Below, piece by piece: positions 18,992-28,610 of a stretch of DNA of 64,000 nucleotides (position 1 is the first letter of the stretch; every line of letters begins with the position of its first letter). Source of the stretch: an uncultured Clostridia bacterium (GTDB taxonomy: Bacteria; Bacillota; Clostridia; TANB77; CAG-508); the NCBI GenBank assembly GCA_934184665.1, contig CAKPSX010000003.1:7973-71972 (forward strand). Reading direction: 5' to 3'. The translations under genes were made by a program, and so were the position numbers. The notes beneath the pieces are model-generated. The model was given only the letters and a program-made list of their open reading frames with translations. It searched no databases and had not been told where the DNA came from.

Positions 18992-19726
18992 TTATTTTAT
19001 ATATTTTGTGCTAATATCATCCGCATATTTATTTATTTTTACTTTTTTGACTTTATTTAGAGTCACTTCATGTCCTGCATCTTTCAGTTCATCTACATGT
19101 CCTCCTTTACCTATTACAGCACTTTCAAGATATGTTTGATTTCCTATTGCTTTTATGTAATATGGTGATAATATTCTATGCCCATTTACCTTTAAGAAAG
19201 AATTATCTCCTTCACCTAATTTTGATATATCAGTTTTAGCTATTATTCTTTCATCATTTATAGAAATAGCCTCTGCTCCAGCTCCAAAAAGTTCATTAAC
19301 TATTATTAATAAATCTTCTTCGTCTATCATTCTTACTGTCTGGTCATCAGATAATTCTGTTCCACCTTTATCTGTTATAATAATCTCTATGCCTTCTCCC
19401 TCAACATCAGTTTTACCAACAGCTTCATCTAATTGTTCTAATTCAGTTTTTAATAGTTGCGCTGTTTTTTCATCAGATTCTTTTTCTGTTTGATATTCAG
19501 ATATTTTTTGACTAACTTCTTCATATCTTTCATTTAACTCATTATATTTTTCTCTCCAGTTTGATAATTCAACACGTAATTCTGATTCTCTCATATTTTC
19601 TATTGCAGTTATATCAGTTTCTTTAACTACTTTGAATTGCATAAACATTACTAGCATTAATGTTAAACATGCTATTCCAATTGAAATTGACATTACTACT
19701 TTTTCTTTTTTAAACTTTATTTTCAT
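18992..19726 (-). CDS. DUF881 family protein (YlxW/YlxX-like), second copy
   Basis: 244 residues: one N-terminal membrane helix, a coiled coil (roughly residues 45-110) and an extracytoplasmic DUF881 domain with the GEGIEIIITD and GAEAISINDERI signatures. Start chosen at the ATG at 19726, twelve bases from AAAGGA; the in-frame ATG at 19738 touches the ribosome binding site. It lies in tandem with a paralogue upstream and 14 bases before sbp. Function in division is presumed from context only. Confidence 0.9.
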   Translation of the reverse strand: MKIKFKKEKVVMSISIGIACLTLMLVMFMQFKVVKETDITAIENMRESELRVELSNWREKYNELNERYEEVSQKISEYQTEKESDEKTAQLLKTELEQLDEAVGKTDVEGEGIEIIITDKGGTELSDDQTVRMIDEEDLLIIVNELFGAGAEAISINDERIIAKTDISKLGEGDNSFLKVNGHRILSPYYIKAIGNQTYLESAVIGKGGHVDELKDAGHEVTLNKVKKVKINKYADDISTKYIK

Positions 19727-19780
19727 GTTAGAATTCATTCCTTTCTTGAAGTCTACTTTTGAAATAACTTTAATCCTTCA

Positions 19781-20506
19781 TTAATTACTTTCAGCATAAT
19801 TATATTTGATTACACCTGTATATTTTGGAATTGTTATATCACTAGATTTTGTTACACTTGTTTCAATTCCCCAATATTCTTTTAAATTCATTAAATATCC
19901 ACCTTGTCTATTCATAGCTCCACTTAAATATTCTGGGAAACCTATTGCTTTTATTTCAAATGGTGCTCCAATTTTTACTCCATTTATTTTTATTACATTT
20001 CCATCACATTCTATTGATGTTGTTAATACAACTCTTTGATCATTTACAGATATAGCTTCTGCTCCTGCATTTTTTAATTCATTTACAACTCTTATAACAT
20101 CTGTATAATGAACTATTAAATCATTTGGATCTCCCAAATAACTATTTAATGATGTTTTTTTATTATCATCTAATTTTACTATAACACCTTCACCTTTTAC
20201 CTCAGTTGTACCTAGTTGTTTATTTCTCTCTTTTATGCTATCTTCAAGTCCTGCTAAATCTCCATTATTTTGTGTTGCATTTGTTCTTTCAGTTTCCAAT
20301 TTTTTTTCTGCATCTTCAAGTGTTTTATATAAATTATCATATCTTTCTTTTGCCCTAAGAACTTCATCTCTTAATTCATTTTCATTTGCATTCGTACTTG
20401 TAGATATTCCCCTATTTTCAGTTGCTTTTATCTGTGCTGCTATTCCATAACTTAAAACAATACACATTATTCCTATAATTATGCTTATTATTTTTTTATT
20501 GTTCAT
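19781..20506 (-). CDS. DUF881 family protein, first copy
   Basis: 241 residues, same architecture as its downstream neighbour: signal-anchor helix, coiled coil, then DUF881 with GEGVIVKLDD and GAEAISVNDQRV. The ATG at 20506 is seven bases from AAAGGA and is preferred to an upstream in-frame ATG at 20554 that would overlap ftsQ. The two paralogues share the domain but are divergent, so the duplication is old, as in related genomes. Confidence 0.9.
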   Translation of the reverse strand: MNNKKIISIIIGIMCIVLSYGIAAQIKATENRGISTSTNANENELRDEVLRAKERYDNLYKTLEDAEKKLETERTNATQNNGDLAGLEDSIKERNKQLGTTEVKGEGVIVKLDDNKKTSLNSYLGDPNDLIVHYTDVIRVVNELKNAGAEAISVNDQRVVLTTSIECDGNVIKINGVKIGAPFEIKAIGFPEYLSGAMNRQGGYLMNLKEYWGIETSVTKSSDITIPKYTGVIKYNYAESN

Positions 20507-20519
20507 AACCATTTCCTTT

Positions 20520-21353
20520 CTATTTTGCACTAAAATATGGTGCAAAACCTTCATTTATGTTTCCATTTACATATACGGTTCCAGAATTATCCTTTTCTTC
20601 TTTTAATATAGCTTTTACATAAAACATCTTCTCACTTAAATCTTCAGCATCTCCTAAATTTATAATTATGCTATCATCTTTGTAATGTAATACATATTCA
20701 TTTGCCACATCTATTTGTACTATATTTTGTTCTATTCCGATTTTTTCATTTTCTGCTTTTATATGAAGTATTTTCTCCATTTTATCTAAATCATTTTGCT
20801 CTAACCTTTTTAATTGTTTAGCTTGTTCTTCTGAAATACTCATACCTGTAATTGTTTTTAAGTCTGCTTTTGTTGTTGATGTTTGAAGTATATGTCCTTG
20901 TTCATCTATGTATATATATGAACCTGTCTCTGTTAATATTTGATAATCTTTTTTTCTTTCTGTTAATTGTATTTTTATTTTATTTGGATATACTTTTTTT
21001 AATTTTACATCTTCTATATATCCGTTTTCTTTCATTTTTACTTTTGTTACTAATTCTGATGTTAAAAATATATTTTGTCCAACTTTTATGTCTGATAAAC
21101 TTATAGCTTCCTCTTTTGTAATTTCTACATTGCCCTCTATTTCTACTTGCTTTATATTATATGTATCAGATTTTAAAAGATATGCTAAAATTGCTATAAC
21201 AATAATTATTGCAAAAATCACTATAATTTTTTTGTTATTTATTTTTTGATTATTTGTTTTATTGTTATTTATTTTTTTTCTTTGAGCTTCTTTTTGCTTT
21301 CTTCTCCTTCTGCTCCTGCTTTTATTCAATTTTATCACAATCCTTCCTAACAT
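20520..21353 (-). CDS. ftsQ: Cell division protein FtsQ/DivIB
   Basis: 277 residues. Short very basic cytoplasmic head (RSRSRRRRKQK), one membrane helix (about 45-63), then a POTRA domain (IKQVEIEGN...) and the FtsQ/DivIB beta domain. It scaffolds FtsL/FtsB at the septum. The start is uncertain: the ATG at 21353 has little upstream signal, whereas an AGGAAGG lies inside the first codons and would favour a GTG, ATA or TTG start four to nine codons later. Followed directly by DUF881. Confidence 0.92.
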   Translation of the reverse strand: MLGRIVIKLNKSRSRRRRKQKEAQRKKINNNKTNNQKINNKKIIVIFAIIIVIAILAYLLKSDTYNIKQVEIEGNVEITKEEAISLSDIKVGQNIFLTSELVTKVKMKENGYIEDVKLKKVYPNKIKIQLTERKKDYQILTETGSYIYIDEQGHILQTSTTKADLKTITGMSISEEQAKQLKRLEQNDLDKMEKILHIKAENEKIGIEQNIVQIDVANEYVLHYKDDSIIINLGDAEDLSEKMFYVKAILKEEKDNSGTVYVNGNINEGFAPYFSAK

Positions 21354-21366
21354 CTTTAAATTACAT

Positions 21367-21420
21367 AAAAAGATAGTAAATGCTACACATTGTATATTTT
21401 ATCACATTTACTATCTTTTT
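21367..21420. terminator. Terminator between murA and ftsQ
   Basis: Sixteen-base stem AAAAAGATAGTAAATG paired with its exact complement (21405-21420), with T-rich ends on both strands. It separates murA from ftsQ transcriptionally. Confidence 0.85.
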
Positions 21421-21456
21421 TTCCATACTTTTTCTTAAATTTTCTACACTTTTTTA

Positions 21457-22707
21457 TCAATCTTCAGTATAAATTTCAGCTCCTAGCTTTTTTAATTTTT
21501 GTTCTATATTTTCATATCCTCTTAAAATATAATGAATGTTGTCTATTTGCGTTTTTCCTTTCGCTGATAATGCCTCTAATATCAATGCTGCACCACCTCT
21601 CAAATCATTTGCAACAACATTTGTACCTTGTATTCTTCTTGAGCCCTTTATTATTGCCGTTCTGCCTTCTACCTTTATTTTGGCTCCCATTCTATTTAAT
21701 TCCTGAGTATATTTATATCTACTTTCAAAAATATTTTCTGTAACAATTGATGTACCTTTTGCATGTGTTAGTAATGCTGTGAATATAGATTGTAAATCAG
21801 TTGGAAAGCCCGGATAAGGCATTGTTTTTATATCAACAGCTTTCAATCTCCTTGGTGCAATTATTTCTATTTCATTATTTTGAGTTATTATTTTACAGTT
21901 TGTTTCTTCCAATTTATTTAGTATTGGCTCTATATGTCTTGGATTAGCATTTGTTATTTTTATATCTCCCCCTGTTATTGCTCCTGCTACTAAATATGTT
22001 CCCGCTTCTATTCTATCTGGCATAATATTATAACTTATTTCTGATAGCTTTCTTACTCCTATTATTTCTATTCTATCCGTTCCTGCGCCTTTTATTTTTG
22101 CCCCTGCTTTATTTAAAAAATTCACCAAATCTTCTATCTCTGGCTCTTTGGCTGAGTTCGTCAATACCGTTGTCCCCTCTGCTAAACATGATGCAAGTAT
22201 TATATTTTCTGTTGCTCCAACACTTGGAAAGTCAAGATTTATTTGTGTTCCTACTATTTCCTCAGAAGAACATACTATTTCACCATATTCTTCTTTTATC
22301 TCTATTCCTAATTTTTCAAATCCTTTAAGATGTAAATCTATAGGTCTTGCTCCAATATCACACCCTCCTGGATATGAAAAATTAGCTTTATGATATTTTC
22401 CTATTATTGCACCTGCTAATATCACTGATGACCTCATTTTTCTCATTAATTCTTCTGGTATTTCATATGTATGTACTTTACTTGTATCTATAATTACTTT
22501 ATTGTTTTTCTTTGTCACCTTTCCACCTATATCTTTTATTATTTCAAACATTGTTTGCACATCTTGGATATTTGGCACATTATATAATGTTGTTCTTCCT
22601 TTAATTAATACTGTTGCTGCTATTATAGGTAATGCCGCATTCTTTGAACCTGATATTTTAACTTCTCCCTTTAACTTTTTTCCTCCATGAATTATAAACT
22701 TTGACAT
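21457..22707 (-). CDS. murA: UDP-N-acetylglucosamine 1-carboxyvinyltransferase
   Basis: 416 residues. MurA transfers enolpyruvate from PEP to UDP-GlcNAc, the first committed step of peptidoglycan synthesis. The N-terminal GSKNAALPI motif holds the substrate lysine, and the PGGCDIGARPIDLH loop has the catalytic cysteine at residue 116, so the enzyme should be fosfomycin-sensitive type. The family-typical DLRGGAALILEAL block is near the C-terminus. AGAGGTG precedes the ATG. Confidence 0.96.
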   Translation of the reverse strand: MSKFIIHGGKKLKGEVKISGSKNAALPIIAATVLIKGRTTLYNVPNIQDVQTMFEIIKDIGGKVTKKNNKVIIDTSKVHTYEIPEELMRKMRSSVILAGAIIGKYHKANFSYPGGCDIGARPIDLHLKGFEKLGIEIKEEYGEIVCSSEEIVGTQINLDFPSVGATENIILASCLAEGTTVLTNSAKEPEIEDLVNFLNKAGAKIKGAGTDRIEIIGVRKLSEISYNIMPDRIEAGTYLVAGAITGGDIKITNANPRHIEPILNKLEETNCKIITQNNEIEIIAPRRLKAVDIKTMPYPGFPTDLQSIFTALLTHAKGTSIVTENIFESRYKYTQELNRMGAKIKVEGRTAIIKGSRRIQGTNVVANDLRGGAALILEALSAKGKTQIDNIHYILRGYENIEQKLKKLGAEIYTED

Positions 22708-22916
22708 TTTTTCACCTCTTTTTTGTTTTGATATATTTTATGTAATTTATTTATAAGGTGTGCTATTTTATATATCGCCACTACATGAAAGAAAAATTCT
22801 ATTGTAATAATCTGTTATTTTAATTTATTTTGATTGCTTACCTTTAACTTTTTATTTTTCTCTTTTTCTTTTATCCTATCTGAAATAATATCGGTGAATG
22901 CCTATAATTTGTCATT

Positions 22917-23225
22917 CTACTTATTTTCAATTAAATCGGTGTAATATATAATTTCTTTGCCTAATTTTTTGGCATAATCTATTTCTAGATTTGTACTATT
23001 GCCTATATAATTATCTACATTTACAACCAATATGGCATCAGAAAATTCTATTCTTTTAAAATGTGCTTCTTTCAATTTCATTAATTGTCCTTCTGTCCTT
23101 TTAATATTTTCTAATACTGGATATACTGGTGTAAGAATGCAATATCCTTCTAATGCCATTTTTTCTGCAATCTTCATCATCTCTTTTTTAAATTTTAAAC
23201 TTCCACATAATGTGATTACTTTCAT
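22917..23225 (-). CDS. Small nucleoside 2-deoxyribosyltransferase-like protein (DUF4406-like)
   Basis: 102 residues. The opening KVITLCGSLKFKKEM, the GYCILTPVYP strand and the SDAILVVNVDNYIG...LEIDYAKKLGKEI ending match the small Rossmann-like fold shared by nucleoside deoxyribosyltransferases and DUF4406 proteins. The enzymatic activity is unproven. A start 39 codons upstream is possible, but the ATG at 23225 has a good GGAGG and begins with the conserved strand. Confidence 0.75.
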   Translation of the reverse strand: MKVITLCGSLKFKKEMMKIAEKMALEGYCILTPVYPVLENIKRTEGQLMKLKEAHFKRIEFSDAILVVNVDNYIGNSTNLEIDYAKKLGKEIIYYTDLIENK

Positions 23226-23331
23226 TTCAATACCTCCATATGTTTCAATATTTATCATTTTCCGTTCCATTTTTTTATATACTTTTATCTTTATTATATT
23301 AGGTATATTATAGTTTCCTGCAAATTTAGAA

Positions 23332-23574
23332 TTATCTAACAATTGCTATACCTATTGCTATGCATCCTACTATAGTATTAATCATTCCCATTGTTTTTGA
23401 AACAGTGTCTCCCATAATATAGTATTTATTATAATCTTCTGGATTATAACATATCTCAACCTCTTGTCCTATTTCATATTTAGACAAAGAACTTCCACTC
23501 GAAGATTCTTTTACAATATTTTAAGCAAAGTGTTTTGCGAAATCTTGTTTAATTATTTTCAATTTAAACGCCAT
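23332..23574 (-). pseudogene. Broken DUF3592-like gene (C-terminal half with internal stop)
   Basis: From 23520 to 23332 a 62-residue frame reads LSKYEIGQEVEICYNPED...YYIMGD followed by a hydrophobic helix, which is the C-terminal half of DUF3592 membrane proteins (extracellular domain with YNP motif plus last helix). In the same frame upstream lies an ATG (23574, weak AAAGG) and 16 more codons, separated by a TAA at 23521. The expected N-terminal helix is absent, so this looks like an internally deleted remnant. Confidence 0.6.
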
Positions 23575-23612
23575 CCTTTCGTTTGGATGATTTTAATATT
23601 GTTTTTAGGCAA

Positions 23613-23653
23613 CAAAAAAATCAACCAGATTTTATTTTCTGATTGATTTTTGT
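23613..23653 (-). terminator. Probable terminator, minus strand
   Basis: Stem ATCAATCAG/CTGGTTGAT with one G-U pair on the minus strand followed by seven T, about 60 bases beyond the tRNA-Leu terminator. Confidence 0.65.
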
Positions 23654-23684
23654 ATCTATCTGTCGTTTTCCGGCATTCAAATAC

Positions 23685-23713
23685 AAAAAAGACTTAAAGC
23701 AAAGCTTTAAGTC
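23685..23713 (-). terminator. Terminator of tRNA-Leu
   Basis: Perfect ten-base stem GACTTAAAGC/GCTTTAAGTC with an AAA loop (TTT on the minus strand), followed on the minus strand by T6, directly after the tRNA. Confidence 0.9.
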
Positions 23714-23718
23714 ATCTG

Positions 23719-23806
23719 TGGTGCAGATGGCCGGAATCGAACCGGCACGGTTTATTCAACCGCAGGATTTTAAGTCCTGTGCGTCTGCCAGTTCCGCCAC
23801 ATCTGC
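23719..23806 (-). tRNA. tRNA-Leu (anticodon UAA)
   Basis: 88-base class II tRNA. Acceptor GCAGATG pairs with CATCTGC, the anticodon loop CTTAAAA gives UAA, a long variable arm (GCGGTTG...CCG) is present, the T arm has GGTTCGATTCC, and CCA is encoded. Confidence 0.97.
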
Positions 23807-23979
23807 ATTTATAACTGGCATTTGTCTTACGACAATGACAATTATAATATTTTTATAGCAGTTTGTCAATAGATATTTCAAAAAAATTAAAAATATTTTT
23901 TGAAAGTTGGTTAAATTATAATTATGATATTGTTACAATGGAATTTCTCTATTTCTCCATCTTTCATAGAATTATAAAT

Positions 23980-25419
23980 TTAATCTTTTTTTAGTTCTTC
24001 TATAAACATTTTATTTAACATTTGTGGGTTTGCTTTTCCTTTAGTTTCTTTCATTGCTTGACCTACTAAAAATCCTAATGCTCTATCTTTACCTCCTTTA
24101 TAATCTGATATTGATTGAGGGTTCGCATCTAATATTTTTAGTACAATTTCTTTTATTGCATTTTCGTCTGATATTTGTACCCAACCTTTTTCTTGTATTA
24201 TTGTTTCTGGGTCTCTTGGATTTTCAAATAGTTCTACTAATACTTTTTTTCCAATACTTGAACTTATTGTACCTTTATCAATTAGCATTACTAACTTTCC
24301 TAGTTGGTTTGCATCAAAAGGAATTTCAATTGGTTCCATTTCTGTTTCATTTAATATTCTTGATATGTCTGATATTATCCAATTGTTTACCGCTTTATAA
24401 TTTCCGCATACTTTTGATGCTTTTTCAAATAAATCTGATAAATATTTTGAAGATGTAATTATATTAGCATCTTTTTCTGATAACTTATATTCTTCCAAAT
24501 ATCTTTTCTTTCTGCTTTCTGGTAATTCAGGTAAACTATTTTTTATATTTTCTATATATTCATCTGATAATTTTATTGCTACTAAATCGGGTTCCGGAAA
24601 ATATCTGTAATCTTGTGCATCTTCTTTATCTCTCATTGAAAATGTTTTTCCAGATACTTCATCCCATCTTAATGTTTCTTGTGTAATTGTTCCACCATTA
24701 TCTACAACTTCTACTTGTCTTTGTATTTCATATTCAACAGCTCTTGATATACTTCTAAATGAGTTCATATTTTTCATCTCTGTACGTGTTCCAAGTTTAG
24801 TTTCACCTTTTTTACGTATAGATACATTTACATCAGCTCTGAATGAACCTTCTTGCATTTTGCAATCTGAAACTTCGATATATTCAAGTATTGATTTTAA
24901 TTTTTTTAGATATGCGTCAACTTCTTCAATTGTTCTTAAATCTGGTTCAGATACAATTTCTATTAATGGCACACCTGCTCTGTTTAAGTCAACTAATGTG
25001 CCTCCACCTATATCATCATGATTTAATTTTCCAGCATCTTCTTCTATATGAATACGTGTTATTCCTATTTTTTTATTTCCATTACTTGTTTCAATTTCTA
25101 TATATCCATGTTCACAAAGTGGTTTATCATATTGTGATATTTGGTATGCCTTTGGTAAATCTGGATAAAAATAATTTTTTCTATCGTTTTTGCAATTTCT
25201 TGATATTTCACAGTTCGTTGCAAGTCCTGCTTTTACAGCATATTCAACTACCTTTTCATTTAATACTGGCAATGTTCCTGGCATTGCAGTACATATTGGA
25301 CATATTTGTGTATTTGGCTCTGCACCAAATGCTGTTGGGCAGTTGCAAAATATTTTTGTTTTTGTTGATAGTTCGGCATGTACTTCTAAGCCCATTACTA
25401 CTTCATAATCTTCTCTCAT
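23980..25419 (-). CDS. gatB: Asp-tRNA(Asn)/Glu-tRNA(Gln) amidotransferase subunit B
   Basis: 479 residues. GatB binds the mischarged tRNA and activates its carboxyl group in the GatCAB complex. The start YEVVMGLEVHAEL, the zinc cysteines (CNCPTAFG...CPIC), the YFYPDLPKAYQISQYDKP block and the GatB/YqeY tail domain (ending near LNKMFIEEL) are all present. No clear ribosome binding site precedes the ATG, unlike most genes here; a dispersed repeat element lies about 45 bases upstream, between gatA and gatB. Confidence 0.96.
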   Translation of the reverse strand: MREDYEVVMGLEVHAELSTKTKIFCNCPTAFGAEPNTQICPICTAMPGTLPVLNEKVVEYAVKAGLATNCEISRNCKNDRKNYFYPDLPKAYQISQYDKPLCEHGYIEIETSNGNKKIGITRIHIEEDAGKLNHDDIGGGTLVDLNRAGVPLIEIVSEPDLRTIEEVDAYLKKLKSILEYIEVSDCKMQEGSFRADVNVSIRKKGETKLGTRTEMKNMNSFRSISRAVEYEIQRQVEVVDNGGTITQETLRWDEVSGKTFSMRDKEDAQDYRYFPEPDLVAIKLSDEYIENIKNSLPELPESRKKRYLEEYKLSEKDANIITSSKYLSDLFEKASKVCGNYKAVNNWIISDISRILNETEMEPIEIPFDANQLGKLVMLIDKGTISSSIGKKVLVELFENPRDPETIIQEKGWVQISDENAIKEIVLKILDANPQSISDYKGGKDRALGFLVGQAMKETKGKANPQMLNKMFIEELKKD

Positions 25420-25462
25420 AATTATTTTAAAGATAATAGCTATCTTACGGCATTAAAATTAA

Positions 25463-25510
25463 ATTAAAATGCGATTACATACACCAGTTTGTGTACCTTT
25501 TCCTTTTAGT
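25463..25510 (-). repeat. Dispersed intergenic element, copy A (before gatB)
   Basis: On the minus strand the core TAAAAGG...GG.ACA followed by TGGTGTATGTAA.CGC is shared with 59085-59133 before ppaC, in the same orientation relative to the gene. The two copies differ by a one-base length change in the middle, which argues against a conserved peptide. Confidence 0.7.
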
Positions 25511-25541
25511 TTAATTCTGCCTAGCAATATAACAATTCTCT

Positions 25542-27023
25542 TTAAAATTGTTCACCTCCTTTGAATGTTGGTTTATATTTCTCACGGAAGTTTGTTTCTT
25601 GTTCATATGCATATGCAGCATGTAATATTTTTTCTTCTTCAAACTTATTTCCTATTATTTGCATTCCTATAGGCATCCCTTCACTATTTACTCCGCATGG
25701 GATTGATATACCTGGTAATCCAGCTATATTAACAGATACTGTACATATGTCTGCTAAATACATTTCCATTGGGTTTGTTGATTTTTCTCCTAGTTTGAAT
25801 GCAACTGTTGGTGATGTTGGTGTTATAATGATATCATATTTTTCAAAAGCTTTATTAAATTCATTCATTACTAATGTACGAACTTGTTGTGCTTTTTTAT
25901 AATATGCATCATAATATCCTGAAGATAATACATATGTTCCAAGTATAATTCTTCTTTTTACTTCTGTTCCAAATGCTTCACTTCTTGATTTTTTATAAAT
26001 CTCCTTTAATGTTTTAGCTTCTGGTGCTCTATATGTGTATCTTATTCCATCAAATCTGCCTAAGTTTGAGCTTGCCTCTGCACAAGCAATTATATAATAT
26101 GTTGCTAAAGCATAGTTTGAAATATCTAATGAAAATTCTTCAATTTCTGCTCCCATTTCTTTATATTTTTCTATTGCTTTTTCAAGTGATTCTTTTACTT
26201 CTGGATTTATTCCCTCTCCATAAAATTCTTTTGGCACTCCTATTTTTAATCCTTTTACATTTCTTTTTAGTGATTGAGTATAATCTTTTGGTTCAGCATC
26301 TACTGATGTTGTGTCTTTTTCATCATGTCCAGCTATCACATTTAATAATGTTGCACAGTCTTGTACATCTTTTGTAAATACTCCTACTTGGTCTAGTGAT
26401 GATGCAAATGCGACTACCCCATATCTTGAAACTAGTCCATATGTTGGTTTAAGTCCAACTACACCACATAAACTTGCTGGCTGGCGAATACTTCCACCTG
26501 TATCTGTTCCTAATGCCCATGGAACCATATTGGCTGCAACTGCTGCCGCTGAGCCTCCTGATGAACCGCCTGGCACTCTTGATAAATCCCATGGATTTCT
26601 TGTCTTTTTAAAATATGAATATTCTGTTGAACCGCCCATTGCAAATTCGTCCATATTTAATTTACCAAGGTCTATCATTTTTTCTGCATTTATTTTTTCC
26701 ATAACCGTTGCATCATATGGTGATACAAAATTTTCTAGCATTCTTGATGCACAAGTTGTCTTTATCCCTTTTGTACATATAATATCTTTTATTCCGATTG
26801 GTATTCCTGCTAGCTCTCCTACCTTTTCTCCTGCATCTATTTTTGCTTGTATTTGTTCTGCTTGCTTCATCCCCTCTTCTGTAAGCTCTGTAATAAATGC
26901 TTGTACATCCTTTTCTTTTTCATTTATTCTATTAATATATGCTTCATTAATTTCTTTTATTGTTAATTCTTTGTTTTTAATTTTTTCTTGTAATTCGTGT
27001 ACTGTTAATTCTGTAATTTCCAC
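25542..27023 (-). CDS. gatA: Asp-tRNA(Asn)/Glu-tRNA(Gln) amidotransferase subunit A, GTG start
   Basis: 493 residues of the amidase signature family; GatA releases ammonia from glutamine for GatB. The catalytic Lys lies in [10 protein letters not shown] (near residue 78), and the cis-Ser and Ser nucleophile in the [15 protein letters not shown] and [12 protein letters not shown] blocks (near 150-180). Start codon is GTG, six bases from GGAGGAA. It follows gatC by 54 bases. Confidence 0.97.
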   Translation of the reverse strand: MEITELTVHELQEKIKNKELTIKEINEAYINRINEKEKDVQAFITELTEEGMKQAEQIQAKIDAGEKVGELAGIPIGIKDIICTKGIKTTCASRMLENFVSPYDATVMEKINAEKMIDLGKLNMDEFAMGGSTEYSYFKKTRNPWDLSRVPGGSSGGSAAAVAANMVPWALGTDTGGSIRQPASLCGVVGLKPTYGLVSRYGVVAFASSLDQVGVFTKDVQDCATLLNVIAGHDEKDTTSVDAEPKDYTQSLKRNVKGLKIGVPKEFYGEGINPEVKESLEKAIEKYKEMGAEIEEFSLDISNYALATYYIIACAEASSNLGRFDGIRYTYRAPEAKTLKEIYKKSRSEAFGTEVKRRIILGTYVLSSGYYDAYYKKAQQVRTLVMNEFNKAFEKYDIIITPTSPTVAFKLGEKSTNPMEMYLADICTVSVNIAGLPGISIPCGVNSEGMPIGMQIIGNKFEEEKILHAAYAYEQETNFREKYKPTFKGGEQF

Positions 27024-27077
27024 TTAGATTCCTCCAATCTTTATAATAGGAACATCTCACTTTCCTATTTTACTATA

Positions 27078-27365
27078 TTAATTTATTACTTTTGGTATTT
27101 TAAACATATGTTGTTTTTGCTCTGGTGCATTTTGTAATAAACTATCAGTATCTTCAAATCTTTTTATTTCATCTTTTCTAAATTTATTTTTGGCATTATT
27201 TGTTCCTATTGTTACATCTAATCCGTCAACAGGTGCATTATTTACTATATTTGCAAAATTTAATATATCTTGTAAATGTAACATGTATTTTTCAATTTCT
27301 TCTTCTTTTAATTCTAATTGTGCTAAATTTGCTATATGCAATATTTCTTCTTTACTTACTTGCAT
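27078..27365 (-). CDS. gatC: Asp-tRNA(Asn)/Glu-tRNA(Gln) amidotransferase subunit C
   Basis: 95 residues. GatC is the small belt-like subunit that stabilises GatA/GatB. The typical VSKEEILHIANLAQLEL opening and the DILNFANIVNNAPVDG region are visible. The ATG at 27365 is six bases from GAGGAGG and matches the family start; an in-frame ATG 12 codons upstream is not needed. First gene of gatCAB. Confidence 0.94.
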   Translation of the reverse strand: MQVSKEEILHIANLAQLELKEEEIEKYMLHLQDILNFANIVNNAPVDGLDVTIGTNNAKNKFRKDEIKRFEDTDSLLQNAPEQKQHMFKIPKVIN

Positions 27366-27437
27366 AATAACCTCCTCATTTTCTATTCGTTTTCTTAACA
27401 TAACATATTATATACTGTTTTTTCCAAAATTACAAGT

Positions 27438-27465
27438 AAAACCCCTTAGTTTTTTACCTAAGGGG
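27438..27465 (-). terminator. Terminator of the DUF3048 gene
   Basis: Stem CCCCTTAG/CTAAGGGG (27442-27465) followed by TTTT on the minus strand. Confidence 0.88.
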
Positions 27466-27503
27466 CATAAACTGATTAAATTTTCTGATACTTTTTATAG
27501 TTA

Positions 27504-28556
27504 TTATTCAATAACCACATTGGCTTCTGTTGGGCAAATATTTACAAATGTATTTCCATCATTTACATTTATTTCATTTCCCTGTAAATCTTTATAAACT
27601 GTTTGAGCATCTCTAGCATTTTTCGTACATTTGATTTTTATTGCCTTCCCATTTGTTATATAATATCCATCAAAAGTTCCAATATTTTTTAATCCTTGTC
27701 TTCCTTTATTTTCGCTATCTGTTAAATCATAATTATCGCAATATGTTATAATTATATTTTTAGTTGTGACACTTTCTCCTGTTGTATAGTCTTTTTGAAG
27801 TTTTCCTCTAGCATATCTAGTATATACCTTCTTTTCAGCATCATATTCATATGTGACTGTTTGTAATTTTGAATGTGGTATTGTAACTTTATTTGCAGAT
27901 ACACTATCTTGTGATGTTAATTGTATTTCATCTATTGAATAATTTAAAATACTTTCTTTTTGTGATGTCGTCCTATATTTATTTCTTTCTGCAATTTTTA
28001 ATATATTTTCTGTGCTTGTTAATACATTATGTGGTGCTGCTTTATCTTTGACTCTCCAAAAGCTTGATGAACTTTCTGTTATTCCATTTATATTATTTAT
28101 TCCTAATGTGCTTATATCACTTTCAGCTTGAGGGCTCCATCCATAATGCACATATATTGCATCATTTTCTAAAGCATAATCTAAGAAATAATGTCTTGAA
28201 CTTCTTACTGGTCCGATTTTATCAACATTTTGACCTTTAAATACTGCCAATAATCTAGTTTCTCCTCCTTCAACAACAATTTCATAAACCATATATGCTT
28301 TGTTTAAGTTTGCTTGAGGCCACGCACCTGAATGATTATCAATCATAACTGCTATTGCTCTACTATTTCCTCTGAATATTTGGGGTTGATTTTTATCTAC
28401 TACTAATTCTCCATTATCTACTTCTGTATTTGTTTCCAAAGAATCTCCGGTATTTCCTTTATCTCGCGTTATATATTTATATATAAACACTCCACCTGCA
28501 ACAAGTACAAGTATAGATAAAGTACATATCAAAATAATTACTTCTTTATTTTTCAT
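27504..28556 (-). CDS. DUF3048 domain protein (YerB-like), membrane anchored
   Basis: 350 residues: one N-terminal helix (about 7-27) and an extracytoplasmic DUF3048 domain. The family blocks RAIAVMIDNHSGAWPQ, YEIVVEGGETRLLAVF, IGPVRSSRHYFLDYA and YVHYGWSPQA are all present. Role unknown; B. subtilis YerB is the reference. An extended ribosome binding site (TTGAGAAAGGA) lies upstream. It is followed by a strong terminator and gatC. Confidence 0.9.
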   Translation of the reverse strand: MKNKEVIILICTLSILVLVAGGVFIYKYITRDKGNTGDSLETNTEVDNGELVVDKNQPQIFRGNSRAIAVMIDNHSGAWPQANLNKAYMVYEIVVEGGETRLLAVFKGQNVDKIGPVRSSRHYFLDYALENDAIYVHYGWSPQAESDISTLGINNINGITESSSSFWRVKDKAAPHNVLTSTENILKIAERNKYRTTSQKESILNYSIDEIQLTSQDSVSANKVTIPHSKLQTVTYEYDAEKKVYTRYARGKLQKDYTTGESVTTKNIIITYCDNYDLTDSENKGRQGLKNIGTFDGYYITNGKAIKIKCTKNARDAQTVYKDLQGNEINVNDGNTFVNICPTEANVVIE

Positions 28557-28610
28557 CTATTTTATTCAATCCTTTCTCAATGTGCATATTATGGGAAATT
28601 GAACTATAAT

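Noticed and set aside
25463..25510. Peptide reading (KGKGT...) of the dispersed element as a conserved small protein
   Set aside because: The two copies differ by one base in the middle, so the peptide endings are unrelated while the nucleotide sequence stays similar.
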